DNA from: Tubiluchus corallicola
Lineage: Eukaryota > Priapulida > Priapulimorpha > Priapulimorphida > Tubiluchidae
Direction of reading: 5' to 3'
Assembly: GCA_030141605.1 (NCBI GenBank)
Contig: JAQGDQ010000132.1
Span: 60,001 to 124,000 of the forward strand
DNA: 64,000 bases
Shown one piece after another: positions 24,851-64,000 of the stretch (position 1 is the stretch's first letter; every line of letters starts with the position of its first letter). The position numbers and the translations under genes are program-made. The notes below the pieces were generated by a model. It searched no databases, was not told the origin of the DNA, and saw only the letters and a list, made by a program, of their open reading frames with translations.

Positions 24851-25459
24851 ACTTTTAGAAATAGTTCAAGCTTGTGATCAGCTGTTCGACGTGTTTTTCC
24901 TAACATAGGCCTATGTAATTATGACTACGATGGAACTGCAAATACAAGTAACAGCAATTATACATCTGATTAAGCTCACCAACGACGCAGCACAGTCCTT
25001 CTCAATTAACAGCACATGAGAGCTGGCAAGGCTGTAATTACCTACTATAGTACAATCACAGTGAGTTTCTGTTTATATATTAAACAGAATTTCTAAAAAT
25101 AGCACTTGACACGTGCTAGCATAAACACCGAAATTGGCCTTTGATTTGAAATAATACAAAAATTTATTCATGAAAGCCATTATTTCTTTCCGTGTTGTTG
25201 TGAAAAGTTGCCCATTTAAAAAACAAAGCAATCATGTTTTTATCAAAGCCAAAAATATTGATAACAAGTGAGTAAACACAAATCATATTAGGCTTTTATT
25301 CTATTTTGTTTTAATCAGTGACCAGTTTCACACGCTACCCCTGGTGGAAAACCGCGAAACAGCGGAGCTGGAATTGTGAAAACATGTGAAATTGCGAATT
25401 TTAATAAAGTTTACATTATTCTTTTAAACTTTGGAAATAAAAGAACCTCACATAGCAAT

Positions 25460-50126
<24,667 letters not shown>

Positions 50127-50661
50127 AAAATACAAATGCACAGCAGCGTTAGTGCAAAAAGGCTGCTTTCGTAGCCAGTGAGAAAAAATTGTGCTTTCTG
50201 TGACTTAGAAAACGTTATTTTGAAATCTGTATACAGTGTACAGAATGTTTTGGTCATCTTGAATTTCTTGAACATAGTTTGTGCATGGAATACAGCTAAA
50301 GTTCATAGGAGATGTGAAAAGTTTTATTATCTGGCTGAACTATGTTCTCGTGACAGGTATCATACTTAGCTCATTCGTTCATACAAACTAATAATGGTAC
50401 TTGGAAAGCAATGTACAGCTAAATGTGTCCTACAGTTTTCTTTATTATTTAATGGAAATGATGCCAGTGCAAACAAATTTCTTTACTGTATGTTAGCTGT
50501 TTTGCCAGTTTATTGCCATTTTTACACTACTTATTAGGCTCAATAACTTAAGTAAAGTATTTAAGGTGATTACCAAAATTGTTGACTAAGATAGCGGTTT
50601 GTTTGTCCCATACATATGTACTTTTATAGACTAAATACCAGTGAAGGACTGAAGACAAAAG

Positions 50662-50667
50662 AATAAA
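50662..50667 (+). promoter_or_regulatory. candidate DDB1 polyadenylation signal
   Basis: First canonical AATAAA after the DDB1 stop, about 540 bases downstream. Alternatives exist further on. Confidence 0.35.
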
Positions 50668-52569
50668 GATAAGATCAAGTAAAAACAGTATGATAGGTCC
50701 ACCTCTGGCCTTGCAAATAAAGGAAGGTATTTGTAGACAATGGCCAGTTGCTTACTAAACAATAGGCAAAAATTGCTGCAAGGTGACTCAAAATTTCAAG
50801 TGTAAAAAATTGCAATGATGATTATGTTACTGTTTTATATTAAATTGTTAGCCTTTTTGTTAGTTGATGTACTTATGGAACTGGGAAATCTTTAAAATCT
50901 GTCAAATCTAAATGGTTTCTTTATTGAAATAGATTCTGGTTTGAGCAAACTTTCATGGTTTTGTCTGAGTATTGTGACAGCTGCTGAAGTTTATTAATGT
51001 TAGAGAGATCAGATGTTTTATGGAAACAATTTCGTACGAATCGGAATAGCTTTGAGAATCACGCGAAAAACTTTGAAAACTATAGTCTTCTGTTATGACT
51101 TGTTGTTTGTTCTTTTTTATACAGTTTTGCTCACTGCTAGCTAAAATCCAGTACTTGCTTGCAGAGTGCTTTTGAATGATTGTGGCAAGACTGGAACGTA
51201 GCTCATTATGAAGGATAACATTTTAAGATTAGACCTTAATATTCATTGATTTGGAATGTTACTCAAACCTGTACGTTATTTTTTCATTGTTACAGTTATG
51301 AAGGTGCTTTAACTTTCATCGTGTACATGTTAATTTATTATTAATTTTAGTGTTTGGAAGCTTACATTCTTTTTTCATTTCGGTATGACATTGAGCTTGT
51401 AAATAAGCCAGACTCTTTCTGTAATACTGTATGCGATTAGTAGAAATTGCAATACAACCTCGCTATGTATTTGTGCTAAATAATTAAGCAGTTATGAAAG
51501 TAGTGTATACAGTGTAGCAAGAAAAATCTCACGTTTGTTTCAAACTTACACAATATTTCTGTTTTGTTTGGTCTTTAGATATGCAGTGAAGTCATGTTTA
51601 GAAGGAAAATGCTTTCTGCTATTATTATCGTAACAAACAGAAAATAAATTTGTTTACAAATTTGTTATTAGTGGTGTTTTTCAAAACAAAAGTCTGACTT
51701 TCGCACCAAGATTTGTATTATAACTAACCACTTCTTTTAGTTGGAATTACCCAGATACAAGTTTTGTTTTTGCACAGATAACACTATCTGGAGGTCACTG
51801 GAATTTAGAGTTATTAAAACAAATAAAAATCTAACTTGATTTTTTTTCGAAAAAAATTTTCCTAGAAAAATAAATGGAGCTGTTTTAAACTGTTTTGATC
51901 CTAAATGAAATTTTGTAAAATCACAGAATATTCAGCTGCCTATTTCAAACTTTTGCTTTCATAGTTATCATTGTGACTGTGTATATTCAGGTCACTAACA
52001 TTGGACATTTATACCATTTGTGCTTGTCTCCCAATAAATTAGTTGAGACAGTAATACGCTAATACTTTAAAAAGTTGTCTTACCCTCTCAATGTGTAACA
52101 AATGCTCAGTTACAATTCCAATTCATTGTATTTGCACAGTTAGTATAAGGTACATTGACACAACACTCAAAACATGAAATAAGTGAAATAACACATAGAC
52201 ATAAAATTAATTCATAATAAGATTTGTGCAAGAGGTTATTTTTACACACTGGTTGCTTCATTCTTTTCTAACGTACTATAATTGTTCGTAAAAGTATCAT
52301 TGCATTTAGATATGCACATTGATGATTTTTCAAAATGAATTGTAAAAATTCTCGTGTGATTTAGTTTTAAAAAATTAATGTAAAATTACAGCACGATCAC
52401 GTTTGGGTAACAGAGAAATTATGAAAACTGGTGCCAGTTTTTTAACTTAAGCATTAAAGCCATAGATAATAATATTTGTACGTTGTGCATATATAGAGCT
52501 GCTGTATCATTTACTACAGTAACACTGTAACTGGAATCTGGTATATACATGTACGTCTAATCTAGTATC

Positions 52570-53060
52570 CGGAGTCATGTATCCTCTGACATGACCCTTG
52601 CTATCACTTTAGACCGCACAGCACTGTCACCCGCAATATCCCATGTCTCTGTATTTTTGATATTTAAAGATGTGTTGATAAGATCTTTTTAGATGAAATT
52701 GATGTAAGTCAGCAGCTGTCCTCCTTACAGTTTTCTTTTCTTTCTGCAATGCTTCTTAGAAACCTGATTTTAATGGTCTGTCATCTAGTAGTCATAAAAC
52801 ATGTCCTATGATACTCCTATCCATCTTAATCTTCTCCTTTTGATTTTAACTATCTATTCCTCTGCCTTTACTTTATTATACAGATCCTGGTTTGATATTT
52901 TCTTTGGCCATTTTATTCCTAGAATGTTCCTATAGTTCCATCTTTGAAATGCATCGATTTCTGATAGGTGATGTGCTTTGATTATCCACAGTTCTGAGTT
53001 GTGCACAGTTTCCACAAATATGCTGAATTTTGTTTCTAGACTGATCCTCTCAAAATTTTT
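52570..53060 (-). pseudogene. LINE reverse-transcriptase C-terminal remnant
   Basis: Read on the minus strand it gives the familiar C-terminal pattern of non-LTR retrotransposon polymerases: S-L-E-T-K, E-L-W near a thumb region, F-Q-R-W-N-Y-R-N-I-L-G-I-K-W, K-I-S-N-Q-D-L-Y, then I-K-R-R-R-L-R-W-I-G, broken by several stops. It lies just upstream of RUVBL2, in the opposite orientation. Confidence 0.7.
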
Positions 53061-53149
53061 TGTTAACTATCATGTGTACATCTACACATATGATTGAAAC
53101 ATTAATAAATGACCGAAAGGTGGAGCCACAAACTCTATATCTTATGAAA

Positions 53150-63689
<10,540 letters not shown>

Positions 63690-64000
63690 ACCAGGTTTTT
63701 TTACTATCATCATTGTTTTCGGTTTCTTTGTGATACATGAGATTGACTGTTTTATGTAGCATACTGTTTGATGTGTAGGAAGTGATTGTAAGTTATGGCA
63801 CACTTGTTGTATTCTATAGTTTTGGTTTTTTACCTGCATAATTTTTCAAAGAACTGCATTTAGTAAACTAAATCCAAGCTTAGAAATGTGATTTTTTGTA
63901 AAAGCTAAGCGATACTCAGTTAAGCTTTTATGTATTTGGTGCACATTGCAACAGTTGTAAAATTGGTAGATCTCTCTTGGTATTGACGTGCCAATAGGTT
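63690..64000 (+). other. RUVBL2 3' flank
   Basis: Presumed 3' UTR after the TAG at 63687-63689. No canonical AATAAA is visible before the window ends, and no other gene is seen. Confidence 0.5.

Larger units (their letters stand above)
20328..25459. other. divergent intergenic region between MAPK7 and DDB1
   Basis: The start codons of MAPK7 (-) and DDB1 (+) face away from each other across about 5.1 kb. The part at 20690-21480 is richer in CG dinucleotides than its surroundings and contains a YY1-like word, so a promoter could lie there. The rest is AT-rich with short frames only. I see no additional gene. A run of five N interrupts it at 24846. Confidence 0.6.
50127..53149. other. DDB1 3' UTR and spacer before RUVBL2
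   Basis: AT-rich with several AATAAA words (50662, 50717, 51647). I see no further gene. The part at 52570-53060 is a LINE remnant. The RUVBL2 promoter must lie in the last few hundred bases, but no TATA box stands out. Confidence 0.5.

Overview
This is eukaryotic, intron-rich, AT-rich animal DNA. It holds four conserved protein-coding genes whose exons I reconstructed by matching splice sites, codon phase and protein similarity. The proteins are close to vertebrate orthologues: DDB1 is 1139 aa and RUVBL2 463 aa, essentially the human lengths. ERK5 is present, and introns are mostly a few hundred bases to about 1.5 kb. This suggests a non-vertebrate metazoan. An invertebrate deuterostome such as a tunicate is my best guess, but the sequence alone does not settle it. 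Human comparisons are from memory, not from an alignment run.

Layout: (1) 3.2-4.5 kb, + strand: a vitamin K epoxide reductase (VKORC1L1-like) in three exons, with a possible tiny first coding exon at 318-329. (2) 7.6-20.3 kb, - strand: MAPK7/ERK5 in eleven exons, 1066 aa, convergent with VKOR. Its activation-loop motif is T-H-Y instead of T-E-Y. (3) 20.3-25.5 kb: a divergent intergenic region with a 5-base N gap. (4) 25.5-50.1 kb, + strand: DDB1 in 23 exons. Its first exon lies 2.56 kb upstream of exon 2. (5) 53.15-63.69 kb, + strand: RUVBL2/Reptin in twelve exons, starting with a 9-base coding segment.

Introns and spacers carry many transposon relics. They include hAT-like MITEs with perfect 8-bp target-site duplications, a TTAA-flanked MITE, two pogo-like MITEs, a 30-bp TIR MITE, a 2.7-kb long-inverted-repeat structure, two LINE reverse-transcriptase remnants, tRNA-derived SINEs, a 58-bp tandem array, a degenerate satellite-like block and microsatellites. 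There is also a tandem duplication of the end of DDB1 exon 5, plus two exon-like islands inside DDB1 introns that I could not assign.

Functionally the genes are ordinary housekeeping or signalling loci: redox folding with the vitamin K cycle, MAPK signalling, CUL4 ubiquitin ligase and AAA+ chromatin remodelling. I see no operon-like system. The most notable point is the altered MAPK7 TxY phospho-switch in an otherwise intact kinase.
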